Part shown: positions 24,801 through 36,800 of the stretch, one piece after another | Layout of the letters: every line of letters starts with the position of its first letter | Position numbering within the stretch: position 1 is the first letter of the stretch | DNA from: Nilaparvata lugens | Taxonomy: Eukaryota > Arthropoda > Insecta > Hemiptera > Delphacidae | Direction of reading: 5' to 3' | Assembly (NCBI RefSeq): GCF_014356525.2 | Contig: NC_052504.1 | Span: 64,844,761-64,908,760 of the forward strand | DNA length: 64,000 nt | The notes under the pieces: generated by a model | What the model saw: the letters and a program-made list of their open reading frames with translations, nothing else | Databases searched by the model: none | Told to the model about the DNA's origin: nothing | Translations under genes and position numbers: made by a program

Positions 24801-27800
24801 AAAAGCTTCAGAAATTTAGACGGGCCTCTCGTACCTTGAAACTGATCCTAGACCATTACCATCTTGACATCTGTCAATCTTGAAAACGTGTTATGAGATG
24901 GGTGTTTTCGGTCAGGAAAACGTCTCCTGTATACTCTCTCTGCCTCTCTTGAATTGCATTCACACTCTCCATACACCAATAACATGTTCGAGTACTCAAT
25001 CAAGGTAAATTTCATGATAATGAACGTGAACACTTCTTCACTTGCCAAAGTTGATACATAGCATGCCAATTAACTGGAAAGCACACTGAAAACTGTACTG
25101 AAATAGGCTGAAACATATACTTCCTGTTATCTTATTCAGGATTTATGGTACAGGAAATAATGCAAGTTATTGAAAAAGTCATATCATTGTATAATGTTAA
25201 AATATTGATTAAAATTTGTGAATATTGTCAGAGAGAAATCAGGTGATTCCACCCTAGGATCACCAATTGATGCGTGCTGTTTGAATTTCAAGTTTAAGCC
25301 CTAATAAAAAACTACAAAATATCTTACAACAAATAAAATTAAATTAAACTTGTTTGAAATGTTTTTCTCTTTCCAACAATACTCTTGAAATTGAAATTCG
25401 ACCAGTAGTTTTCGAGTTATTGAGTATTTAATGACCAGAAGTAGGCGTATTCTGAAAATATCGAAAAATCGATATATCTCGAAAACTAAGGTCGATAGGA
25501 AAAAAGTTTACTGAACAGTTTTTTTCAGAAATGTCGAGTAGAATCTATGGTTAACGGCTGTTACAACCTTGGTGGGACATTCTGTATATATAATTATTAC
25601 TGAAGATACTTCACTTATCAACGATTCGGAAAAACTCGACTATAGACTTGATGTGAGCTATGTGATGTGACAGATGGTACCTATAGTGAGGTCCACGTTA
25701 TAATAACAGTACTTGATCAACTTTGGTTTTGCCATCCTTTTCTATCATTCGACAAAGCCGGTGGTACTATCCTTTTCTAGGTCCACAACGTTTTTCATCA
25801 CGTTTTTGAGTGTAAAAATATAATTAATGCAGAGAATTGGCATCGCTATTCTCCTATCTTTATCCACTGCCATTATAACGTGGACCTCACTATAGTCACA
25901 TTGAACATACATAAAACGTTTTAAAATGTTTTTCCATTAAACATATAGTTTATAACTGTGAAGAATTGAAACTTCTATATTCATTTATGAACACTTTATA
26001 TTTCGAAAAACTGTGAATTGCTGATAGCTAGATTAATTTAGTAGTTTGGAAGGAAATGTAACTCACCTCAAAAGCACAAACAAGCACCCTATGGACCATC
26101 TCCCAAATCACCATTTGCAATGCAACTCTATAATCAAGTTTGATTTCTTTTTGCAAAATGTCATAGTCCAAGAAACTTTGCAAATCAAAGTCTACGTTGT
26201 ACACATCTCTGAAAAACATAATCATCAGCAATATATAACTATTATGACTATCCTTTCAGATATACGAAGGAATTAGATTTTTAGGTAAATGAACAAAACT
26301 ACAGGTTCATTGATAAATTAATTGATTTCTGTACAATCATTTTTAAATTCTTGATCATGTCACATATTAAGTGATAACCGATTGATAAAACTTGCTTACG
26401 GGAACCGGGAGCGTTTAGCAAACTGATCGTGATCGTGCTGGTAAACCTTTTGTGCCGAGCACTCCTTTTAATTCAGGCCTTTTCCCAAGTTATAATAGTA
26501 AATTTAATACGCAATAGACTAGAGCCATTATTGTAAGTGAGTTAGCGAAATAAATTATTTTCTCTCTCTATTATGAACGGCCATGACTTCGAGTTTCCCA
26601 TGATAGATATTTAAAAATTGTGGCTCCGAGTCGTCGAGGAATGTAGATTATGGAATTATCTCTAAAACTTAGCCTTCCTGTCGCGACATAAAGTGCGATA
26701 AGTTGGAAAACAGCAAGCAATGAAATTATAACAAACTACCGATTTTGCAGTTACTATTTGGTCCAAAGGCTCTAGAAGCCACGCGACGATTGGTCAAATT
26801 GATTCCTTTCGCCCAATAAGAGACCTGTTTCTAAATACAGTAGTGGGGATTCCCCAGTCGAGAGACCAGATTACGTTTCGGAGGACACTTTGCTAGGAGC
26901 ACTACGAGAGTAAAGATGTAGTCATTATGTTTCGCCCTTTTTGGGCAAGTTTACAAGTTTATATCATTAGTTAGTTTTATTTTTATTAAAGTTTAAATTT
27001 ACTAGTAGTGCCATGTCCTGAAAGGTTTAATTGTGTTTCTTCATCATGTACGAATAATTGTTTCTTCAAATAACCGCTAAGGTACGTAAACTAAGGTTAA
27101 AATATAATTTAGGGAAATTAATTAATTGAAACTTCAATCAAAAGATTTTATCAACAAAGCCTGTTATTTTTCAAGTTAATAATATTAATTGAGAATAATC
27201 CTTTTGATTTTATTAGTGATGGAAGATACTTATAAATTTTTTCTAAAGAAGTATAGAAAGTTTTCAGTTACGTTACATTTGAGTTATTGTTTCTGGAGAT
27301 ATATTATCGTAGAGTATTGCTGAAAGTCAGGAAGATAGCCTTTAAATTGGAATGAAATTTTTAAGATTATGTTCATATTGAGTTTATGACATTTTATAAT
27401 TTATATTTTTCAGACTCTGTTTTCTTATGTCATTAAGGCTTTCGAATGATTTAGTAAATTTTTATGATAGAAATCTTAATAGACGAAGAAGAAAGTTTTT
27501 CTTTTCCATGAAATTAATATTAATAAAAGTTGGCTAGCGCACAAGTTTCCAACAATACCAGTCGAGCTACTATATGAAAAATTATATTTGATTTCGCAAA
27601 CCAAACGAAAAATATCATATAAGTTAGCATCATTTCAATCTGAATTATTCCTTTTCTAAGAGTATTATATCAATTTATACATCATAATTAATGAAGTAAC
27701 ATCATAACATCATGATAGTTAACATCATAATTAATGAAGTATTCATTTTCTAAAAGCATTATATTAATTTATTACGGGTGTTTTCATAAATGTTGCATTG

Positions 27801-30800
27801 TATATTAATGACACTCTGGCAAGTAAATTTGTTTTGAATCTGTTAAATTTTGAGAATGAAATCAGAACGTCAAGATAAAATCTAAATTGAATAACAGAAT
27901 AAACTCCTGTTTTAGCTTTTGATGAATTGTAGGAGAGTTAGAAATTAATGCTGTAATACATTTATTTACAGCGGTTCATGTGTGTCCCCAACCAACTTCT
28001 TGTACTACCACCCCTTTGGTTCCGCAACTTTATGTAACACCGCTTCAAGACACCCGTTCAGACGACAGGTCTAGGGACGTAAGAGGACGTCGCCGTCAAG
28101 CCAAATTCAACCGGTAAAAGTTCACCGCCAAAAACAAGGTACTGTAACCCCGACGATAAAGCAACGTACAGACCAACGAAAGTGCAGTGTAGTGAAACAA
28201 AGGTTCATTCGAGAATGTCAATCAAAAATGGGGATTCAAAATTATTATGAAATGGGTTATATGGGTTACTATCGACGAACTTGGGTTCAACGGGTTTTCT
28301 TTCTTGAGTAATTCCATGTTGAAATGAACTTGTTATTTGATGACTGATATTGTTTGGTTTTGTGACGTATTGCTATCTAATCGGGGATAGTAATGCCCCC
28401 CCGAATCAGATGAAGAATGTCACCAAAGTAACATGAAATTGTTGTTTCTGTTGTTCGATTTTAGTTGCCAATGTTTATTGAAGCTGTTTGTATTTTTCAA
28501 TTATTTCAAATTGTCGTGTTATTCTATAGTATAAACCTATTAAATCAGGCATGGCAAGATTAATTGAAGTTTTCTTGACTCTAGCCCGTTCACCTGCATG
28601 AATTAGGTATAGACTCAGGTATTTTCTAGATGTGTCGGCCTATTTCTAAATTCTAAATTTTATTCAAAATTATCTTTTTTATCATTTTTTAAAAAGTGCT
28701 GGCACACTTTGATAAAAAAGTTGAAATACACTGTGTCTGCTACTCCCGTTGCTCGGTCAACCAGTTTAGGAACCGTCTCCGGTAAATATATTATGAGTTA
28801 AAAATTGCTCCCCATCTAAGGCCCATGTTATACGAGCGCTAATGCCGCGGCGTTTTCAGCGTCGCATTAACTGGGCAATGGTACTTCCATAGTGCGCGAC
28901 AACAACGCTGTGTATAACTTAGTTCAACGTTGCCGACGCCGCGGCATCAGCGCTCGTATAGCATGGGCCTTAAGCCAATACCTACTACTACATCAGGCCC
29001 CACAACTAATTAATGACGTCATAGCATGTAGATTGATTCTTCCTAGAATCATAGTAGTTTATACTAGCTCATCATTGTATGCTCTCCAACTTTTGTTGCT
29101 ATATCGGTTTTTATCGGGTGAAATAATATTTAAACTACAGATTAAATAGGAATTTTATTAAAATAAAAACACTTTATTCGACTAATGCTATAATTTCCTC
29201 ATACTTTCAGCTTAATAGACATATTTGATTCAGTGATAGAGATATTGATGAATTCATCTCAACCAAATAACAGCCTAATAACAACCAAATAATATACCTA
29301 ATAACATCCTGTATCAGAATCAAAGGAGAGATAATGCAAAGGTAAACCAAATCAGAGGTAACTCATTTTCAGAAAAGAGGCTCCCAAAGACCTGGATGAC
29401 AATAAATCTGTGGTTACAGAAAAACCTATTATTAGAATGTTTTCTAGTTAGGTAAAACCTTTCCATCTTATGATGTTATGGACAGTTCTAAAACTTTCAT
29501 TTACTTTTTAATTCATTAGTTTAACAGTTCTTTCGCACTTTATTTACACTGATCTTCTACACTCCAATTACACTGTTATTTTACACACTATTTACACTGT
29601 TCTTTCATACTTTATTTACACTGCTCTTTCACACTCTTATCACAATGTTATTCCACACATTATTTACACTGTTCTTTCAAACTTTAATTACATTTTCCTT
29701 TCACACTCTTACACTGTCCTTTCACACTTCATGTAAACTGTTGTCCCACACTTTATGTACAGTTCTTCCAAAGTTATTACACGATTTCTCACTCATCAAA
29801 ACTTTTCAGTGTTGAACAGTTTTCAACTTTCTTTTTTTCAATTTACTTTTTGAAAAATTATCGTTCTTTATCTTCACATAGTTCTTGAGCATTATGTTCG
29901 TAGATGCCTTCAGAAGACTATTTAGCACCAATTCTCTGCTATGCACTCCACAATTTAGACTTCTTTGGAATAAACCATATTCATCCATCAATTTTTTTGT
30001 GAGTTGCATTGATAATTGCCGTTGATCTTCAACTTGAAGAAACTCTTTTTCGTTGGTTTTCTCAACCAATTTTTGAATCATAATGCTATTCAAAATAATG
30101 GTATTCACAACTTCGGGTTTAGGATATGATAATCCACCTCTGTCAATATTTTGTATCATACTATAGTTTGCAGAGTTCTGTTCTTCAACAATGAATGATT
30201 TGTCAGCTAGGACGAGTGACTGACGGCAGTGATCACACTTGTTCTTTTTTAACACCGCTCTTGCACAATAGCCAGCTAAATACGTGAGTACTGGAACATT
30301 GTCTTCAATATTTGCAAAGTCCTCTTCTTCAAAGACAAGGTCTTCAAAACTTTTTGGAATTGATCCACTCACTGATTGCTCTAAAGGATCATTTGTACTA
30401 TTCAATACCTCTTCACTCAATTCAACTTGAATATTGCCAAATTTGCTGGATTTCAATGTTAGTGGAAGTAGATTTTGCAGTGGAATTTTTGATTCCACCT
30501 CAAATACCTGACGTAACGAGATCAGGTATTGTGATCCTGCCATTGTTCTATACTTTCCAAAACGTGCTTCTAGTGCATCTGTTTGAATTTTTCCAGGAAG
30601 AATATAATTGAAATTAAGCTCATTGATGCAATAATTTGTCAATTCTAGAAGAGCGTGAGTGGTGTGACTTAATGCTTCATGTGTCTCTCTTTTGTCAATT
30701 TGTTTTTTTGAAGATTTTTTTGCTTCCAAACGTCAAGCCAATCTAGAAACTTTTCCAGAAACTTGAAGTTTTCTTGATGAGGAGCAAGAGGCATTTGTAA

Positions 30801-33800
30801 GTCATCTTTGAAACGTATGTCTTTGAACATAGTTTTAACATTCACAATTCTCCACCACTTCGAAATGAACTTGATGAAGTCTGCTGTTGAATCACAGTGC
30901 TCAATTGAATGTAATCTTCCAATGGCCAACAACCCTTCAACCACATGCTCATTGAAAACATTAAGAAAAAATTTTACACACTGCCTTTCAAAGTTCGTGG
31001 GTGAAAGTGTCTTCATTGACAATGTGTGTGCAAATTTTATGACATTTGCTCAATATCATAAACTTTTTTCAAACAACCAAATGAAGCACTAACTAATTTA
31101 CTGTGTCCTCATTACTTTCTATTTCTGGATATTTGATTGTTTGTTCAGTATCCTTCTGATTAATCCAGTTGTTTCTTATGCATTTCAAAATATGCACAGT
31201 GTCAAATAAATAGAAAAGTGGCTTCCTATTGTCACTAGGATGTGGATACACAATACTCAAATTAGGAGGATTACTGAATAATGACATAGCTTGCATTGTT
31301 GTCATTTATTACACATATTACATTGAAACCTATTTCTTGTAGGCCAACAGTAACTTTTCTATGTGATAAAATAATGTTTCTGCTTTGATAGTTCTCACTG
31401 GTAAAATAAAAATCACTTCTCTGAAAGAAGAACATAGGCTCTGAATCATAAAGACATGTGCTGAACTTGCCATGTCTTGACTATAGTAAGCATGGCCCAA
31501 AATTCCTCCTCCAGTGTAGTCAAGATACGGCTTGATATGAATTTCATCAATCATTAATGAAACAGTCAGATCATTCTTATTCAATAGATTAAATTTGCGC
31601 TTGGCAAAACTGAGAAAGTTTTTATCAGTTAGCTCTATACTTGGATTTGAATTGTGAACCAAGCATAGATTGTGAAGTGTATTCGGATGAGGTAATGTGA
31701 TTATGCCCAAACTTCCCAAGTATCTGTAAGCATGAGATGAAATGCTATGGAAAATACTGCATAAAACGGTGAACTCTGTTGAGTAACGGTTAGAAAACTT
31801 ATTTGTATCTAAAAGATTTAATTGTTCCTTAATAAACTTCAATTTTTCCGAGTTGGAGGCAAATTCCAATTCCTCAATTTGGCTCAGACACCCATCAATT
31901 GTGCTGAATAAATCACTTTTATTTGGCCTCCCATTAGAGTTTTGAATGAATTTGGTAAATGAATGCAATGTTTCAATCAAATCGTTGATGTCATTTACAT
32001 CACGCGGATAGTTTACATTGTTCATTGCTTTTAATTCGACTTGCCCCACAAATAACGAAAAGTGTAAATTTGAATTCACCATGGCTGAAAGTACAATGTT
32101 AGGCACAGGCACAGCTTCAACAATCAAGAAGAGAACACTGTCTGGTTTTTTTACGACACTCCATTCACTTGTTACTTCAACTTTCACTGAATCCACTAAA
32201 TTTGATAATTCAATAAAACTTTTAAATTTGAATTCATCATCGTATTTCTTCTTTGATTGCAAACTTTTCTGAATTGCTTGATTCAACTGATAGTTTTCTT
32301 GACGCTCTCTTCTCTCTTCAGCACTTTCTCTTGAAGAATATTTAGTTGACCAATGTTTTGGGCAATTGGGAAAGAATCTGGGAATTGCACCTTCTTTCAA
32401 CTTGACTCTATTGAGTTTGGCTTCCAGATTTTCTCCATGCTCGTTGTATGCTCTTACTACTTTGATGATATCCCTATCATCAAAGTGCTTTTCACATACC
32501 TGAAACAAAGGTGCAAATTTATTAAACCTGTCAAGAAAAGGTCCTCCATTTCTCTCATCCCTGCTCTCCACTGATCAACAAATTTATGAATTAGGATAAA
32601 AATTTCTCAACACATCTAGCCTACTTTAATATTCTTACAAAAATAGATATTTTAACTGATAAACATTTTTCAAATAATAACTGAATAAACATAATTAGTT
32701 GAGAAACTACAGAGTAATTCAGCATAAAATGCAGACATATTGAAGATTTTCGGAAAAAAAATTTCCAAAAAAATATAAACACGCTTGTCTGTTATGATAA
32801 ACTTATGAATTTTGATTTTTTCAAAGTAGCTATGCTTATTAATGAATGTCTGTTTTGCAGCCTTTGCAGGAAAACTTGAGGCAATTAAAATTAAAATATG
32901 ATAACTTACCTTTGAAGATTTTGTAGGATTAAAGTTCTTCCTTCTTATCGCTTGTATCCATTTTCTTTTCAAAGTTTCATCTTTCGGAAAAGAAAATACA
33001 GAAACTTTTGAAGTCTTCTGATAATTCCCCGCGACAGTTGGGTACACAACAACAAAATCCCATGATTTAAAACTCCATTCACCATTACTTTCCACAGACA
33101 TATATTAGATTTATGATAAACAAACTATATTTATTAAAATAATAGACCGTGAAAATAGAATTCGTAATACAAATTTCGATGGTTACCGTATCAGATGTAA
33201 TAACAAGTATCAGCGCTCTTACTTCGCTTGCCTACCGCCAGTAGATCAGTGATCTACATGTAATGACGTCATAGTTCATTGGAGCTCCAGTTGTGGGGCC
33301 TGATGTAGTAGTAGGTATTGCTTAAGCTGTGGGTTTGCTTATCTCATATTAGTCTTGCTTGTATTTGGATGGTAGCGCTATTTCAGTGTCCCCACTTGCC
33401 CCTTCTTGAATAAAAATCTGGTGTGGTACACTCACACAAATTTCCTTGCTCATTGATCTATAAGCATCATTCTTAAACGAGGATAATTTAGGGGAATAAC
33501 ATAATGCCGATTGGCGGCTAAATAATTAAAACTACTATTATACTATTGTTATTGTTTTCAGAGTACATTTTCCTTTGTTTGAATATTATGAAATTTGAGG
33601 ATTTTTTAAAAGTTGTCAAAACAGCTGTTCTACAAATAAAATATCGACATGTGTTCTTTTAAATAAACTGCTCTATCTACCTACCTCACACACGAGAAGG
33701 ACGTTGGGGTGGACCCCCTCCCTGTTAGTTTCTCAGGAAGGAGACTCATGCCAGTTAATAGAGCTGATATATAACTATACAGGATATGAATTTGAAAAAA

Positions 33801-36800
33801 AATCGGTCAAGTCATTTTTGAGAAAATCGTGATAGAAATTCAAATTCAAAATTCATTCTTCTCATGAATATTACGGAGCTCCTGCAATTTTCCCAGAAAT
33901 GAGACTCATGTCAGTTGATAGGGCTTATGAATAGCTATCTAGTGTATAAATTTGAAGAAAATCGTTAGAGCCGTTTTCGATAAAACCGTGAAAAACATGG
34001 TTTTCCAGCCATTATCCGCCATTTTGAATTGAATTTCTTATGTCGGATCCTCATGGTATAAGGACCTTAAGTTTAAAATTTCAAGTCAATCGGTTAATTA
34101 GGAGTGGAGTTATCGTGTTCACAGACACACACACACCCACACACAGGCCAACACCCAAAAATCATGTTTTTGGACTCAGGGGACCTTGAAACAAATAGAA
34201 AAAATGAAATTAGGGTACCTTAAATTTTTTTGGAAAGCAATACTTTCCTTACCTATGGTAATAGGGCAAAGAAAGTAAAAAACGCCTGAGTGTTACATAC
34301 TTTGCTGTCAAGGATTCCATCCTTCTTGTCAAACTCAACTCCCAGCTTCTTAAAGCTGCAGTATGACCAGTAGCTTAGCCAGAATTTTTTGTAATGGGGG
34401 GGGGGGGGTTGGATGACCTAAAATTTCGTGCTCCCTTCAAACCTTACCTGTACATTGTGACGTTGCCTACATGAATTTGATAGCGGGTAGGGGGGGAGGG
34501 TGTTTGATAATAGAGAAATAATAAAGATGGAATGGTACTGAAATTGTTTTTCCTACAGGTACATTGGAAATTGACCATTCCTACACTGATTACAGAACGC
34601 AAAAAATCACTTTTCCACTCTAGTGCGCAAAGTAATACTTTACACTCTTAATACTTTGCGTATTATCTTGCAGCCCTCCCAATCAGCTGTTGACATTGTT
34701 GGCGTGTATTTTGAATCCGAATTTGTTCTATCTATATTTTTTTCTGATTTTCAAATAAATAGAAATGATAACTCATTAAATTATACATTTTGAATATTAT
34801 TAATTATTCATTATTTCAAATAATATTTTTTCGCCACACTGCACAGAAAGCAGCTATTTTCCAGTCCCTACATAGATCTGAAAGACCTTGTTTGCAGACG
34901 ACTATTGTCTGACGTCAGAAAAGGGTTTCTTTCCAGCCTATGCCGGAAAATGTTCTCTTTCTAGCCGCTAACATCCGTAGTTAATAAGTCATCCGCTAGA
35001 TCGGGCGAGTGTCAACTTTCTTCATCTGAAGTTGCAATTATTTCAGTTCGAATTTCCAATCAAACTAATTCAGAAATTGCTTCACAACCATTTTTATTCA
35101 ATAATTTATTGTTGATTAGCGCATTCTGAATTTTCAAAAATGCTTGAAGATGATGATGAGTATTCTTTATTTTGTATTCTTTATTTATTTTGTCAGCAAT
35201 ACCTGTAGTGTGGCGAAAAATATCGTTCACACCACGGGCAAAAATATTTTTCCAGCTCTCAATCTTTTCTAGTCCTCGGCCTATGGCCTTGGGCTTGAAA
35301 ACCGATTTCGAGCCGGAAAAATCTCATTTTCTGCTCTAGAAGCGAAATATACTATTTTCATTCATAAATTGATTAGTTGAAAAATTATTTAGAAATTAAG
35401 ATTTACACAAGATTATTCAAATTTTCAAATTAATTAGATTAATTTAATTTTTAATTTGAATAAATTATTGATTATCAATTTTCAATTGGATTATCAAGTT
35501 TAAAATAAATTAAAGTTGTTATTAATAACAAAATTATACAGACAAACATTTGATGGATTTCAGCCATCATTTTACCCATAATCAACCACTTTTCATATTC
35601 AATGGTAACTGTAGGAAAAATTTAATGTGAAATACATGCGCACAGTTCCTCTGCTGCACTCAAGAAACCATTCTGCCCTCGCCTACGGCTCGTGCGTAAA
35701 CGTTTCTTTTGGTGCAGCAAACTCTCACTTTGTGCACTAGTTGCACAAATAACTATTTTTATGTTCAGTCACTGGAAATTCATTTAATACTTATTTACTT
35801 ATTATTAAGATTGTATATAAATAATTATTGGATTTTCCATTACATTATTCTACTTTTAATACTTTAGAGTATAAGGCCCAAGTTATGAGTGTTACCATTT
35901 TTTCTTATCCATCTCTTCTCTCTCATTTTCCTGCATTTTCTCAAATGAACAGAAAATAATGAAGTTCTGTAAAGACGTTAAGCTAAGGTGTGGAAATGTT
36001 GTATTAGAAGGGCTCTGAAATAACGCCGAAGCTACACCCAAAATCGGAGGGTTTTTCCAGCGGTCTCCAGCATAAATTATTCTGTGTTTTCTCAACTTTT
36101 TTCAGAAACTAATTGACAGAGAATGTTCAAATTTGGTACACATGTTCAGCTGAAGTGTACAATTAATGTTGTATTGAAATGACTTAACGCCACACATATT
36201 CAAATTTGAGCATAGTCGTTATCTCTTTGGTTCACAATGAACAAACTTGAATTGAATTCTGATAAAACAACATTCATAAAGCTAAGGTGTGGAAATGTTG
36301 TATTAGAAGGGCTCTGAAATAACGCCGAAGCTACACCCAAAATCGGGGGGTTTTTCCAGCGGTCTCCAGCATAAATTATTCTGCGTTTTCTCAACTTTTT
36401 TCAGAAACTAACTTGAATTAATAGAAGAGAGCTGAAGAATCTTATATCCCGTTCTCATGATGAGTATATGACTAGGGTACAGAGAAATATCAAGGGTGAA
36501 TCGAAGGAGTTCTGGAAGTTTGTGAATAGTAAGCGTGAGGCTAAGGGGATCTGTCAGAGAATGGAGCTCGGTGATAGGGCCTTTGTGGGATCTGAATTGC
36601 CCGATGGTTTCGCTGAGTACTTCAAGTCGGTTTATACTCCAATTACTTGCACCTTTAGTGATAACGTGAATCAGATTAGTGAGGAAAATGGAATTAAAAG
36701 GGATTTGGCTTCCAGTTCATTAGCTGTTCCATCAGTTTCTGTTGATAGCATAAGGAGGGCAATTAATAGAATGAAGCCACTCACTACTCCTGGTGGGGAT

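Larger units (their letters stand above)
28976..33320 (-). mobile_element. P-element/THAP-type DNA transposon, structurally complete
   Basis: Perfect 32-bp terminal inverted repeats start CAATACCTACTACTACATCA at 28976-29007, with the reverse complement at 33289-33320. Direct CTTAAGC copies at 28969-28975 and 33321-33327 form a 7-bp target-site duplication. A subterminal inverted motif containing TGACGTCA and CATGTAGAT lies inside each end (about 29,013-29,034 and 33,251-33,272). The 4,345-bp body carries a minus-strand THAP transposase gene with one intron. It is in the same orientation as the host gene, in intron 2. Confidence 0.92.

Noticed and set aside
26046..26276. Plus-strand 76-codon frame
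   Set aside because: It is the opposite-strand shadow of host exon 3.
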